64,000 nucleotides of DNA, taken from the NCBI RefSeq assembly GCF_902497625.1, contig NZ_CABVGX010000006.1, forward strand, positions 101,012 to 165,011, read 5' to 3'. Every line of letters begins with the position of its first letter. The first letter of the stretch is position 1. The notes beneath the pieces are model-generated. The model ran no database searches and was not told the origin of the DNA. It saw nothing but the letters and a program-made list of their open reading frames with translations. This document shows positions 37,477-46,364 of this stretch, piece after piece. The stretch is from Pseudomonas fluorescens. Lineage in GTDB: Bacteria > Pseudomonadota > Gammaproteobacteria > Pseudomonadales > Pseudomonadaceae. A program made the position numbers and the translations under genes.

Positions 37477-37497
37477 TTTTTTCAGGGCAAAAGAAAA

Positions 37498-37529
37498 CGC
37501 CCGGCCTGAAGAGGCCGGGCGTTTTTTTT
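37498..37529. terminator. Strong intrinsic terminator after phaF
   Basis: CGCCCGGCC-TGAAGA-GGCCGGGCG followed by T8, with A4 before the stem. It lies between convergent phaF and phaD. Confidence 0.95.
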
Positions 37530-37544
37530 GAACCACGCCATTCA

Positions 37545-37624
37545 TGTAGGAGCTGCCGAAGGCTGCGATCTTTTTATTTTTACGGTCAAAAGATCGCAGC
37601 CTCGTTTCACTCGACAGCTCCTAC
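37545..37624. repeat. Long palindromic repeat, relative of 20801-20882
   Basis: TGTAGGAGCTGCCGAAGGCTGCGATCTTTT is mirrored by AAAAGATCGCAGCCTCGTTTCACTCGACAGCTCCTAC. It lies between the phaF terminator and the phaD stop. Confidence 0.85.
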
Positions 37625-37643
37625 GGGGGGCAGGGATGTTCCG

Positions 37644-38264
37644 TCAGTCGAGCTCTTCCAGATACTGCAGCGCCAATTGCTCAGTCGCCGCCTTCACTGC
37701 CGGCAACAGGTGCGGCGCCACCAGCATCATGATCTGGTACACCACCAGCCTCACTTCGCCCTGACGCCCCAGAATCCGCTGATAATCCAGTGAGAACAGC
37801 AGCGTCATGGTGATCTGCTCCACCAGTTGCCCCAACGCCTGAGTGTCGCTGACCAGTTGCCCCCGCGCCTGCAACCGCGCCAGTAAAGACGCCAGCGTAC
37901 GTTTCAACGCATTGAGCAGATTGCGAATGCCTTTCGCCAGTTTCGGCAAGCGGCCCGCCAGGTTCGACAGGTCCTGAAACAGGAACCGGTACTGAGCCAG
38001 CCGTTCCACGATCAAATGCAAAAACAGCCAGTAATCTTCCGGGGCCAGTTCGACTTCCGGGGGCGGATCCAGCAGTGGCGCCAATTCGGCCTGGAAGCGT
38101 TCGAACAGCCCCAGAATCAGTGGTTCCTTGCCGTGAAAGTGGTAGTACAGGTTGCCCGGGCTGATCCCCATTTCGTTGGCAACCTCCATGGTAGAAACGT
38201 TCGGTTCACCCTTGTGATTGAACAACTGCAAAGCACATTCGAGAATCCGGTCGCGTGTTTTCAT
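37644..38264 (-). CDS. phaD: PhaD, TetR-family regulator of PHA genes
   Basis: A 206-residue TetR-type protein. The N-terminal helix-turn-helix (DRILECALQLFNHKGEPNVSTMEVANEMGISPGNLYYHFHGKEPL, residues about 4-48) is followed by an all-helical ligand domain. In P. putida PhaD is a carbon-source-dependent activator of phaC1 and phaI, probably sensing a fatty-acid-derived ligand. Its likely sites are at 36050-36067 and 42942-42959. It is the last gene of the leftward phaC1ZC2D set. Confidence 0.94.
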   Translation of the reverse strand: MKTRDRILECALQLFNHKGEPNVSTMEVANEMGISPGNLYYHFHGKEPLILGLFERFQAELAPLLDPPPEVELAPEDYWLFLHLIVERLAQYRFLFQDLSNLAGRLPKLAKGIRNLLNALKRTLASLLARLQARGQLVSDTQALGQLVEQITMTLLFSLDYQRILGRQGEVRLVVYQIMMLVAPHLLPAVKAATEQLALQYLEELD

Positions 38265-38291
38265 CCAGTCTTCTTAATGGTTTGTTGCACC

Positions 38292-39974
38292 TCAGCGAAC
38301 CCGCACGTAAGTACCGGGCGCCGCCTCCATCGGTGGATAATTCTGATTACCCAGCGCCATGTGCGTCGGCTTTTGCGCACCCGCACGTTCTTGAACCCAG
38401 CTCAGCCATTGTGGCCACCAACTGCCCTCGACAGGCTTGGCATCGAAGTACCAGGCGCGTGGGTCGCTGCTGAGTTTCGCGCCTTCGATAAACGTGGCTT
38501 TCAGGTTTGACGGCGGGTTGAGGATGCTCTGCACGTGGCCGCTGTTGGACAGCACAAAGCGTCTTGCGCCGCCGAGCAGCAAGGTCGAGCGATACACTGC
38601 ATCCCATGGCGTGATGTGATCGTTCATGCCCGCAACGCTGAAACTGTCCACAGTGACTTTTTGCAAGTCGATCGGCGTACCGCACACTTCGAGACCGCCC
38701 GGATGGCTTAGCGGGTTGTGTTTGAAGAAGTCCAGCAGGTCGCCATGCAGGGCGGCCGGCAAGCGCGTGTTGTCGTTGTTCCAGTAGAGGATGTCGAACG
38801 CTGGCGGCTCCTTGCCCAGCAAGTAGTTATTGATGAAATAACTCCAGATCAAATCGTTGGGGCGCATCCAGGCGAACACTTTGGCCATGTCCCGACCGTC
38901 GAGCACGCCCTTCTGATACGAGCGACGCTTGGCCGCCTCCAGCGTTTGCTCATCGGCGAACAGGCTAGCTGGCGTGTCCATCTGGCTATCGAGCAAGCTC
39001 ACCAGGTAGGTCGCGCTGGACACTCGTCGTTGCTGCCGCTTGGCTTGCAAGTGTCCCTGCAGGGCGGCGATGGTCAGCCCGCCGGCGCAGGCACCCATCA
39101 GGTTGACCTCACGGGCGCCGGTGATCGCCCGGCACACATTCAACGCTTCTTCGGCCGCCGCTACGTAAGTCGACAGACCCCACTCGCGATGACGAATGTC
39201 CGGGTTGCGCCAGCTGATCACGAAGGTTTGCAGACCGTTTTTCAGGGCGTACTGAACGAAGCTGTTGTGCGGGCTCAAATCAAAAATGTAGTACTTGTTG
39301 ATCTGCGGCGGCACGATCAACAAGGGCTTGGAATATTGCTTTTCGCTCATCGGCTTGTACTGGATCAGCTCGAGCATTTCACTTCGAAACACCACGGAGC
39401 CCGGCGTGGTTGCCACCGTTCTGCCGACTTCAAAAGCTTGCTTGCTGACCTGCCGGGGCAAGCCGTCGTTGTGCAGGAAATCGTCCAGCAGGTGGCTGAC
39501 ACCGCGCACCAGACTGTTGCCGCCGGAGTTGAAGATCTCTTTCACCGCCAACGGATTGAGCAAAGTGTTGGACGGCGACACGGCGTCGTTGAGCAAGGAG
39601 AAAGCAAAATGCGCGCGGGCCCGGTCGTCCGGGGGCATGTCGCTTTCGTCGATCCAGTTCTTTACCTGCTTTTGCCAAGCCAGGTAGGCCTGCAGGCTAC
39701 GACGATAAAACGGATTAAGGCTCCACGCCGGGTCGGCAAAGCGGTTGTCCTGCGGATTGCTCGGGTGCAGGGTTTCACCGAGCAGGACGCGACCCAATTG
39801 ACCGCCAAATTTCAAGGCATGGCGAGCGGTGTGCAGCGGGTTGCGCAAACCATGGGCGGCGACGCTACGCAGCGTCGACAACATGTCCTGGCCACGCACA
39901 CCGGTGATTGCAGTCTGAGCATTGATAAACGTGGCGGGCGTCGTTGGAGACTCCCTTGCAGGTCTGTCGCGCAT
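38292..39974 (-). CDS. phaC2: Class II PHA synthase 2
   Basis: Polymerises (R)-3-hydroxyacyl-CoA of 6-14 carbons into PHA on granules. The 560-residue enzyme has the lipase-like box GACAGG with nucleophile Cys296 and the conserved segments LIVPPQINKYYIFDLSP, FVISWRNP and NDHITPWDAVY, the last around the catalytic His/Asp region. It aligns with PhaC1 over nearly its whole length. It lies after phaZ and 27 bases before phaD, in the same direction. Confidence 0.96.
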   Translation of the reverse strand: MRDRPARESPTTPATFINAQTAITGVRGQDMLSTLRSVAAHGLRNPLHTARHALKFGGQLGRVLLGETLHPSNPQDNRFADPAWSLNPFYRRSLQAYLAWQKQVKNWIDESDMPPDDRARAHFAFSLLNDAVSPSNTLLNPLAVKEIFNSGGNSLVRGVSHLLDDFLHNDGLPRQVSKQAFEVGRTVATTPGSVVFRSEMLELIQYKPMSEKQYSKPLLIVPPQINKYYIFDLSPHNSFVQYALKNGLQTFVISWRNPDIRHREWGLSTYVAAAEEALNVCRAITGAREVNLMGACAGGLTIAALQGHLQAKRQQRRVSSATYLVSLLDSQMDTPASLFADEQTLEAAKRRSYQKGVLDGRDMAKVFAWMRPNDLIWSYFINNYLLGKEPPAFDILYWNNDNTRLPAALHGDLLDFFKHNPLSHPGGLEVCGTPIDLQKVTVDSFSVAGMNDHITPWDAVYRSTLLLGGARRFVLSNSGHVQSILNPPSNLKATFIEGAKLSSDPRAWYFDAKPVEGSWWPQWLSWVQERAGAQKPTHMALGNQNYPPMEAAPGTYVRVR

Positions 39975-40089
39975 GACTCAACACTCCTTCGTCTTCAGGC
40001 CAAAAACAAACACACCCAACCAGAACACCATAGACGCTGTAGCGGGTTGTTGCGCGGTGCGGCTCCCTACCGAACCGATGACGGGTTGA

Positions 40090-40944
40090 TTAACTGCCCA
40101 ATGGTGCCGGGTGCGGATGCATCACGGCGCGTTGCCGTTCTTCCTGAAGGAATCGCATGATGATGGGTGCTACCGCTTCCGCTCGTGTGATCAGGAACAG
40201 ATGGCCGTCATCGATGACGTGCAATTCAGCGTTGGGGATGCGCCAGGCCAGCACGCGCATATTGATCAGCGGGATCAGCGGATCGTCATCGCCGGCGAGC
40301 ACCAGCGTAGGCTGATTTATCTTGTGCAGCCAGTGAATGCTGGTCCAGCCAAGGCCGGCGAACAGTTGCCAGTAATAACCGAGCTTGCCTGCTGAGCGCA
40401 CTTTCGCCGCGTGCCGGGCGGCAAGGGTCGGATCGCGACGGAACGCGCCGCCGTAGATCATCGGAGCAATGCGGATCACGTGGGACGGCTGAATGTAGCG
40501 GCGAGGGCTGGCCATCATCCACAATACTTTCGGCTTGCCCGGCACCATCACCGCACCCGCCGCTGTGGCCGCGAGCACCAGTTTTTTGCAGCGCTCGGGG
40601 TAGTCGTGGGCAAACTGCTGGGCGAGGGCGCCACCCCACGACACGCCGATCACATTGACCTGGCCGTAGTCGAGATAGTCGAGCATTCGCGCCGTGAGTT
40701 TGGCCAGGCCGGGAAAACGATAGGGCCGGTTCGGCGTCGACGAGCCGCCGACTCCGGGAACGTCGAAGGCAATGACTTCGAGGTCCGGATCCAGCGCCGC
40801 CACGAACGGGAATACCAGCTCCAGGTTGGCGCCGATGCCGTTGAAAATCAGCAAGGGCGTCAAGTGAGGCTTGCCGGGGCGCACCGCCGTGCGGAGGGTC
40901 TGGCCATCCAGGTCGACGGTACGAAAAATGAACGGTTGCGGCAT
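40090..40944 (-). CDS. phaZ: Intracellular PHA depolymerase
   Basis: A 284-residue alpha/beta-hydrolase that releases hydroxyacids from medium-chain-length PHA granules. The nucleophile elbow is GVSWGG with Ser102. The FNGIGANLELVFPF segment, the Asp in VLAGDDDPLIPL and the His in VIDDGHLFLIT complete the probable triad. It lies between phaC1 and phaC2 in the standard pha order. Confidence 0.96.
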   Translation of the reverse strand: MPQPFIFRTVDLDGQTLRTAVRPGKPHLTPLLIFNGIGANLELVFPFVAALDPDLEVIAFDVPGVGGSSTPNRPYRFPGLAKLTARMLDYLDYGQVNVIGVSWGGALAQQFAHDYPERCKKLVLAATAAGAVMVPGKPKVLWMMASPRRYIQPSHVIRIAPMIYGGAFRRDPTLAARHAAKVRSAGKLGYYWQLFAGLGWTSIHWLHKINQPTLVLAGDDDPLIPLINMRVLAWRIPNAELHVIDDGHLFLITRAEAVAPIIMRFLQEERQRAVMHPHPAPLGS

Positions 40945-40964
40945 GTTTCAAACCCTGCGGGTAG

Positions 40965-41042
40965 AAAAGCAGCTGCGAGCGGCAAGCTGCAAGCTGCAAG
41001 CGGAGAGTGCCGGCTTGCCGCTCATAGCTTGAAGCTTGCCGC
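40965..41042. repeat. AAGCTGCAAGC low-complexity repeat between phaC1 and phaZ
   Basis: AGCAGCTGCGAGCGGCAAGCTGCAAGCTGCAAGCGG followed by CCGCTCATAGCTTGAAGCTTGCCGCT forms a loose inverted repeat made of the oligomer AAGCTGC/AAGCTTC. See also 32381-32471, 43365-43443 and 53398-53480. Confidence 0.7.
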
Positions 41043-42721
41043 TATCTTTCATGTACATAAGTGCCCGGCGCAGCTTCGCCGGCCGTGTAAATCTTGTTGC
41101 CCAGTTTCGTCGGCGCCTTCTTCAGATCGCCCGAGCGTTCCGCTTGCCATGCCTGCCAGTGCAACCACCAGGAGTCAGTGTGTTTGGTGGAGTTTTCCTG
41201 CCAGTCTTCAGCCTTGACCGGCATTTCGCTGCTGGTCATATATCGTGACTTCGGGTTGCCCGGCGGGTTCAGAATGCTTTGGATATGGCCGCTGCTGGAG
41301 AGCACGAACTCGACGTTGCCGCCAAACAATTGCGCGGATTTGTAGCAGGATTTCCACGGTGTGATGTGGTCGTTGGTGCCGGCCAGAGAGAAAATGTCCG
41401 CCGTGACCTGTTTCAGGTCGATCGCCGTACCGCACACCTCCAGTGCGTTAGGGCGGATCAGCGGATTGGTTTTGAACATCTCGATCAGGTCGCCGTGGAA
41501 CGCCGCGGGCAACCGGGTGGTGTCGTTGTTCCAGAACAGGATGTCGAACACCGGCGGTTCGTTACCGAGCAGGTAGTTGTTCACCCAGTAGTTCCAGATC
41601 AGGTCATTGGGACGCATCCAGGCAAATACTTTCGCCATGTCGCGCCCTTCCAGCACTCCGGCCTGATAGGAATGGCGCTTGGCCGCCTCCAGAGTTTGCT
41701 CATCGACGAATAGCGCGACGTCGCTGTCCAGTGTGGTATCGAGCACACTGACCAGCAGCGTGAGGGCGTTGACCTTGTTCTCGCCGATCGCCGCGTAATG
41801 GCCGAGCAGGGCGGTGCAGGTGATGCCGCCGGAGCACGCACCGAGCATGTTCACGTCTTTGCTGCCGGTGATCGCGGTGACCACGTCGACCGCTTCCTTG
41901 AGCGCCTCGATATAGGTGGAGAGCCCCCACTCGCGCTGTTCCTTGGTCGGGTTGCGCCAGCTGACGATGAAGGTCTGCACATTGTTGCGCAGGCAGAAGC
42001 GTGCCAGGCTCTTGTCCGGACTCAGATCGAATACATAAAATTTGTTGATTTGCGGTGGCACCACCAGCAAAGGGCGTTCATGCACCTGTTCGGTGATCGG
42101 GCGGTACTGGATCAGCTCCAGCACGTCGTTGCGAAATACCACCGCGCCTTCGGTAACGCCCAGGCTCTTGCCGACTTCGAATGCGCCCATGTTGACCTGG
42201 CTGGGCATGCCGCCGTTATGCACCAGATCTTTGGCGAGGTGTGAGAGGCCGTCGAGCAGGCTCTTGCCACCGGTTTCAAAAAAACGTTTGACCGCCGCCG
42301 GGTTCGCCGCACTGTTGGTCGGTGCCATGGCTTCCGTCATGAGGTTGATCACGAAGTGCCCGCGCGCGACATCCTTGGGCGGCAGGTTACTGTCGTCGAC
42401 CCATTCGTGAAGCTCCTTGCGCCACGCCAGATACGTTTGCAGATAACGTTTGTAGAGCGGGTTCTGGCTCCAGGCCGGATCGGCAAAGCGTCGATCATCG
42501 CTGGCGGGTTGCAGTTCGGATTTACCGAACAGTACGTTCTTCAGTTCCAGGCCGAAATGCGCGACATGTTTGGCGCTGTGAATCGGTTGTTTGATGGCTT
42601 GCCTGAGCACCATCCGAGCAGATGCCAGTAGATCCTTTCCACGTAGCCCAACGACAGGATTCAGCCCGAGAGTGTTTTCCGAGGCCTGATACTTCAAGTC
42701 ATCGTTATTCTGTTTACTCAT
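41042..42721 (-). CDS. phaC1: Class II PHA synthase 1
   Basis: The main medium-chain-length PHA synthase. The 559-residue product has the box GACSGG with nucleophile Cys296 and the conserved LLVVPPQINKFYVFDLSP, FIVSWRNP and TNDHITPWKSCY. It begins MSKQNNDDLKYQASENTLGLNPVVGLRGKD, typical of fluorescent pseudomonads. The first codons include CAGAATAA, one mismatch from the Hfq/Crc target. Upstream are a sigma-54-type promoter and a probable PhaD site. Confidence 0.97.
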   Translation of the reverse strand: MSKQNNDDLKYQASENTLGLNPVVGLRGKDLLASARMVLRQAIKQPIHSAKHVAHFGLELKNVLFGKSELQPASDDRRFADPAWSQNPLYKRYLQTYLAWRKELHEWVDDSNLPPKDVARGHFVINLMTEAMAPTNSAANPAAVKRFFETGGKSLLDGLSHLAKDLVHNGGMPSQVNMGAFEVGKSLGVTEGAVVFRNDVLELIQYRPITEQVHERPLLVVPPQINKFYVFDLSPDKSLARFCLRNNVQTFIVSWRNPTKEQREWGLSTYIEALKEAVDVVTAITGSKDVNMLGACSGGITCTALLGHYAAIGENKVNALTLLVSVLDTTLDSDVALFVDEQTLEAAKRHSYQAGVLEGRDMAKVFAWMRPNDLIWNYWVNNYLLGNEPPVFDILFWNNDTTRLPAAFHGDLIEMFKTNPLIRPNALEVCGTAIDLKQVTADIFSLAGTNDHITPWKSCYKSAQLFGGNVEFVLSSSGHIQSILNPPGNPKSRYMTSSEMPVKAEDWQENSTKHTDSWWLHWQAWQAERSGDLKKAPTKLGNKIYTAGEAAPGTYVHER

Positions 42722-42843
42722 CTACGACGCTCCATTGTCCTGAGACGAGTACCGGTCCAGCTATGCAGTCACACAGCCAATGCCAGGTACTACTGCTCGG
42801 GGTGACCGTTGATTCTGCCGCTGCTTTTCAGTTGAGAGAGCAC

Positions 42844-42859
42844 TGCAGGGAACTTGCCA
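42844..42859 (-). promoter_or_regulatory. Sigma-54-type promoter upstream of phaC1
   Basis: The minus strand reads TGGCAAGTTCCCTGCA, which fits TGGCACG-N4-TTGCA with two mismatches and correct GG/GC spacing. The start would lie about 110 bases before the phaC1 ATG. A sigma-54 promoter has been reported for phaC1 in P. aeruginosa. Other promoters may exist. Confidence 0.55.
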
Positions 42860-42941
42860 GTTCCATTGGTTACCCGAGTTTAATTTTTTTCGCAAGCAGG
42901 CCGATGACTGCCCTGGCGGACAGGCATTCAAGCAAATGGAG

Positions 42942-42959
42942 TTAGAAAATGCGCCCTAA
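42942..42959. promoter_or_regulatory. Probable PhaD operator upstream of phaC1
   Basis: On the minus strand TTAGGGCGCATTTTCTAA, close to the phaI site (TTAGGGTGCCGTTTCTAA). It lies about 220 bases before the phaC1 ATG and about 80 bases upstream of the sigma-54-type promoter, a plausible activator position. Confidence 0.65.
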
Positions 42960-42976
42960 AGAGCAAGAAGCACGGA

Positions 42977-43354
42977 CTAGAGCATCAGCTTGACGATCGA
43001 CTCATTCGGATCGCGGGTCTTTCCGGCGGCTTTCAGTTCAGCAAGATAATCATTCCACAGATCATCCTGACGCACACCCAGCTGGTAAAGATATTCCCAG
43101 GTGAACAAGCCGCTGTCGTGACCGTCGTCAAAGGTCAATTTCAGGGCGTACTGACCCGCAGGTTCGACCTTGCTCAGGCCGACGCCGATCTTGCCAAATT
43201 GCAGGATAGGTTTACCGTGGCCCTGGACTTCGGCGGAAGGAGAATGCACGCGCAGAAATTCGGCCGGCAGGTGATGTTCCTCGCCGGACGCGTATTTCAG
43301 CGACAGGGTTTTCGAAGCTTTGTGCAGCTTGATGTCGGTGGGAATATGGCTCAT
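42977..43354 (-). CDS. DUF971 domain protein
   Basis: A 125-residue protein of the DUF971 (gamma-butyrobetaine hydroxylase-like N-terminal) family. Markers are PTDIKLHKASKTLSLKYASGEEHHLPAEFLRVHSPSAE and LTFDDGHDSGLFTWEYLYQLG. Proteins with this domain often work in iron-sulphur or metal handling, but no function is settled for this group. It lies between hslU and phaC1, on the same strand as both. Confidence 0.88.
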   Translation of the reverse strand: MSHIPTDIKLHKASKTLSLKYASGEEHHLPAEFLRVHSPSAEVQGHGKPILQFGKIGVGLSKVEPAGQYALKLTFDDGHDSGLFTWEYLYQLGVRQDDLWNDYLAELKAAGKTRDPNESIVKLML

Positions 43355-43364
43355 GGAGCCAGCC

Positions 43365-43443
43365 TACAAGCTTCAAGCTTTAAGCTGCAAGAGGTAGGTG
43401 ACCAACTTGCAGCTTGCAGCTTGCAGCTTACAACTTGAAGCTC
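43365..43443. repeat. AAGCTT/TGCAGCTTGCAGC low-complexity repeat between hslU and the DUF971 gene
   Basis: CAAGCTTCAAGCTTTAAGCTGCAAG is followed by AACTTGCAGCTTGCAGCTTGCAGCTTACAACTTGAAGCT, which includes tandem TTGCAGC units. It is the clearest of the four tracts and ends at the hslU stop codon. Confidence 0.75.
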
Positions 43444-44777
43444 TACAGAATGTAGCGCGAAAGGTCTTCGTTCTCTGCCAATTCACCCAGGTGGCTATTA
43501 ACGTATTCGGCGTCGATCATGATCGCTTTCTCGTCATGCGCGCTGGCCAGATCACCGGCGCTGAAAGACACCTCTTCCAGCAGACGCTCAAGCAGGGTGT
43601 GCAGACGACGCGCGCCAATGTTCTCGGTCTTCTCGTTGACCTGCCAGGCGATCTCGGCAATCCGCTTGATGCCGTCCGGCTTGAATTCGATGGTCAGGCC
43701 TTCGGTTTTCAGCAGTGCGCAATACTGCTCGGTGAGCGACGCGTGTGGCTCGCTGAGAATGCGTTCGAAATCGCCCGGTGTCAGCGCCTTGAGTTCGACG
43801 CGAATAGGCAGACGACCTTGCAGTTCGGGCACCAGGTCGCTCGGCTTGCTCAAGTGGAAAGCGCCGGAGGCGATGAACAGGATGTGGTCGGTCTTGACCA
43901 TGCCCAGTTTGGTGTTGACCGTGCAGCCCTCGATCAGCGGCAGCAGGTCGCGCTGCACGCCTTCACGGGACACATCGGCGCCACCGACATTGCCGCGCTT
44001 GGCCACTTTGTCGATTTCATCAATGAACACGATGCCGTGCTGTTCGACTGCTTCCAATGCCCTGGCCTTGAGCTCTTCTTCATTGACCAGGCGGCCGGCC
44101 TCTTCTTCGCGCACCAGTTTCAGCGCTTCCTTGACCTTGAGCTTGCGACTTTTGCGTTTGCCCTTGCCCATGTTGGCGAAGAGGCTCTGCAATTGATTGG
44201 TCATTTCTTCCATGCCCGGTGGCGCGGAGATATCGACGCCCATCGCTTCGGCGACTTCGATTTCGATCTCTTTGTCATCCAGCTGACCTTCGCGTAGACG
44301 CTTGCGGAACAGCTGGCGGGTGTTGGAATCGGCCGACGGGGTGGCTTCCTCGTTGAAGCTGCGTGCCTGCGGCAGCAACGCATCGAGAATGCGCTCTTCA
44401 GCGGCGTCCTCGGCGCGGTGGCGCACCTTGGTGATTTCCTGCTCGCGAAACAGTTTGATTGCCGCATCAGCCAGGTCACGAATGATCGATTCGACATCAC
44501 GACCGACGTAGCCGACTTCAGTGAATTTGGTGGCTTCGACTTTGATGAACGGCGCGTTGGCCAGTTTGGCCAGTCGACGGGCGATCTCGGTTTTACCGAC
44601 GCCGGTCGGGCCGATCATCAAAATGTTCTTCGGCGTGACTTCTACACGCAGCTCTTCCGGCAGTTGCATCCGGCGCCAGCGGTTACGCAGCGCGATGGCG
44701 ACGGCGCGCTTGGCATCGTCCTGACCGATGATGTGGCGATTGAGTTCGTGGACGATTTCACGGGGAGTCATGGACAT
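43443..44777 (-). CDS. hslU: HslU, ATPase of the HslVU protease
   Basis: A 444-residue AAA+ unfoldase that feeds substrates to HslV. Walker A is GPTGVGKTE, the pore loop GYVGRD follows, Walker B is [10 protein letters not shown], and the C-terminal [10 protein letters not shown] tail inserts into HslV. The I-domain spans about residues 110-230. I start at ATG 44777 ([12 protein letters not shown]). An ATG at 44795 would add six residues. It follows hslV by 48 bases. Confidence 0.97.
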   Translation of the reverse strand: MSMTPREIVHELNRHIIGQDDAKRAVAIALRNRWRRMQLPEELRVEVTPKNILMIGPTGVGKTEIARRLAKLANAPFIKVEATKFTEVGYVGRDVESIIRDLADAAIKLFREQEITKVRHRAEDAAEERILDALLPQARSFNEEATPSADSNTRQLFRKRLREGQLDDKEIEIEVAEAMGVDISAPPGMEEMTNQLQSLFANMGKGKRKSRKLKVKEALKLVREEEAGRLVNEEELKARALEAVEQHGIVFIDEIDKVAKRGNVGGADVSREGVQRDLLPLIEGCTVNTKLGMVKTDHILFIASGAFHLSKPSDLVPELQGRLPIRVELKALTPGDFERILSEPHASLTEQYCALLKTEGLTIEFKPDGIKRIAEIAWQVNEKTENIGARRLHTLLERLLEEVSFSAGDLASAHDEKAIMIDAEYVNSHLGELAENEDLSRYIL

Positions 44778-44825
44778 AATATTTGCGGTCCTCAAGCAAA
44801 AGCGAGCCGTGGCGTTAATGCCGGA

Positions 44826-45362
44826 TCAGGCTTGTTCTGCGAGGTCCTGCTCCTCAATGGTAAAGGTATGGTTGGTGAATACGCAGATGTCGCCGGCGAT
44901 GCCGAGCGCGGTTTCGACGATATCCCGGGCCGACAGATCAGTACGTTTGAGCAGCGCGCTGGCAGCCGCTTGCGCGTAGCCGCCACCGGATCCCATGGCG
45001 ATCAGGCCTTCTTCGGGTTCGACGACATCGCCGTTACCCGTGATGATCAGCGAAGCATCTTTGTTGGCCACGGCGAGCATGGCTTCGAGGCGGCTGAGGG
45101 AGCGGTCGGTGCGCCATTCTTTGGCGAGTTCGACGGCGGCGCGCACGAGGTGACCCTGATGTTTCTCCAGCTGGCCTTCAAAACGTTCAAAAAGGGTGAA
45201 GGCGTCAGCGGTGGCCCCGGCGAATCCGGCGATGACTTGTCCGTGGTACAGGCGACGAACTTTCTTCGCGTTGCCTTTCATCACGGTATTGCCGAGAGAA
45301 ACCTGGCCGTCGCCGCCCATGACGACTTTGCCGTGGCGGCGAACTGAAACGATGGTGGTCAA
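44826..45362 (-). CDS. hslV: HslV, peptidase of the HslVU protease
   Basis: A 178-residue proteasome-like peptidase that forms two stacked hexamers. After removal of Met the N-terminal Thr (TTIVSVRR) is the nucleophile. GDGQVSLGN and the [12 protein letters not shown] segment are conserved. The promoter upstream is a textbook heat-shock type (45408-45435). Confidence 0.97.
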   Translation of the reverse strand: MTTIVSVRRHGKVVMGGDGQVSLGNTVMKGNAKKVRRLYHGQVIAGFAGATADAFTLFERFEGQLEKHQGHLVRAAVELAKEWRTDRSLSRLEAMLAVANKDASLIITGNGDVVEPEEGLIAMGSGGGYAQAAASALLKRTDLSARDIVETALGIAGDICVFTNHTFTIEEQDLAEQA

Positions 45363-45407
45363 GGGAGAGTCTCCACGCAGCGGGGCGAAAATGCCTTATG
45401 CCAACTC

Positions 45408-45435
45408 ATATGGGGGTGGTGACGCATTTTTCAAC
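45408..45435 (-). promoter_or_regulatory. Heat-shock (sigma-32) promoter of hslVU
   Basis: Minus strand: GTTGAAA, 13 bases, CCCCATAT. This matches CTTGAAA-N11-16-CCCCATNT at all but one position. The -10 lies about 46-53 bases before the hslV ATG. Confidence 0.87.
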
Positions 45436-45473
45436 TGCGGGGCGGGAGAGGGGACGAATGGCGAGTGGTGACC

Positions 45474-45605
45474 TGTGGCGAGGGGATTTATCCCCGTTGG
45501 ATCGCGAAGCGGCCCTAAGCTGCGATCGCGGCGTATCAGATACACCGCGAACAACGGTTTTACGACTGCTTCGCAGCCGAACGGGGATAAATCCCCTCAC
45601 CACAG
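45474..45605. repeat. REPIN-type palindrome
   Basis: TGTGGCGAGGGGATTTATCCCCGTT is mirrored by AACGGGGATAAATCCCCTCACCACA. Inner inverted parts are CGCGAAGCGGCC and GACTGCTTCGCAGCCG. It fills most of the 302-bp gap between hslV and the SPOR gene. A doubled GTGGCTCACCTCAGATTT follows at about 45610-45646. Confidence 0.85.
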
Positions 45606-45664
45606 GGTTGTGGCTCACCTCAGATTTGTGGCTCACCTCAGATTTGGGTCGCCAGCAATAACAA

Positions 45665-46363
45665 TCAGCGGTTCTGGCGTTGTTGTAGCAAAAGATTGCT
45701 GAAGCCCGCGCCGGCCAGCTGTTTCTGCGCCGTGGTCAACTGCTCACGGTTGCTGAACGGTCCGACCAGCACCCGATACCACGTCTCGTCCTTGACTGTG
45801 CCGGACTCAACCGCCACCGCCTGGCCCAGCAGGATAATCTGCGCACGAACCTTGTCGGCGTCGGCTTGTTTGCGAAACGAACCGGCTTGCAGGAAAAACT
45901 TGGTCACCGGCGCCGCTTTCGCTACCGGTGGGGCTGGTGGCGGGGTGATGCCTGCCAGGGCTGCCTGTGCGCGCGCGGTGTCGATCTTCGCCGCTTCCGC
46001 TGGCGTCACCGGTGTCGTCGGTACTGCCGGTGTCGGCAGGGTTTTCTCCGGGACTGCATCGGCCGGCACAATGACTTCCGATTCCGGCAGCAAGGTGTAG
46101 AAGTCGTACTTCGGCTTCACAGGCTGGGTGGGGCTCGGCGGCGTTTTGTTGGCTTCGGCGATCTTGCTCGCTTTCTGCTGCTCGATTTTCTCGCGCTTGA
46201 CGCTTTCGCTGCCCTTGCCCGGTTCCAGCTTCATCAGGAACACGATGAACGCACCCACCGTCAGGCCGATCGCCATCCACAGCCAACCCGGAATCGGTTG
46301 CTTCGCAGGAGCTTGGTAACGGCTGGCGCCACGCTTGGGTGCAGGTTTTTTCTTGGCAGCCAA
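45665..46363 (-). CDS. SPOR-domain protein (FtsN-like)
   Basis: A 232-residue bitopic inner-membrane protein: basic cytoplasmic N-terminus (AAKKKPAPKRGASRY), one helix at about 27-45, a charged and Pro-rich linker, and a C-terminal SPOR domain from about 150 (TKFFLQAGSFRKQADADKVRAQIILLGQ ... WYRVLVGPFSNREQL). SPOR domains bind denuded septal peptidoglycan, so a cell division role is likely. Its position directly after argS, with one base between them, is conserved in pseudomonads. It could be FtsN itself. Confidence 0.9.
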   Translation of the reverse strand: MAAKKKPAPKRGASRYQAPAKQPIPGWLWMAIGLTVGAFIVFLMKLEPGKGSESVKREKIEQQKASKIAEANKTPPSPTQPVKPKYDFYTLLPESEVIVPADAVPEKTLPTPAVPTTPVTPAEAAKIDTARAQAALAGITPPPAPPVAKAAPVTKFFLQAGSFRKQADADKVRAQIILLGQAVAVESGTVKDETWYRVLVGPFSNREQLTTAQKQLAGAGFSNLLLQQRQNR

Positions 46364-46364
46364 C

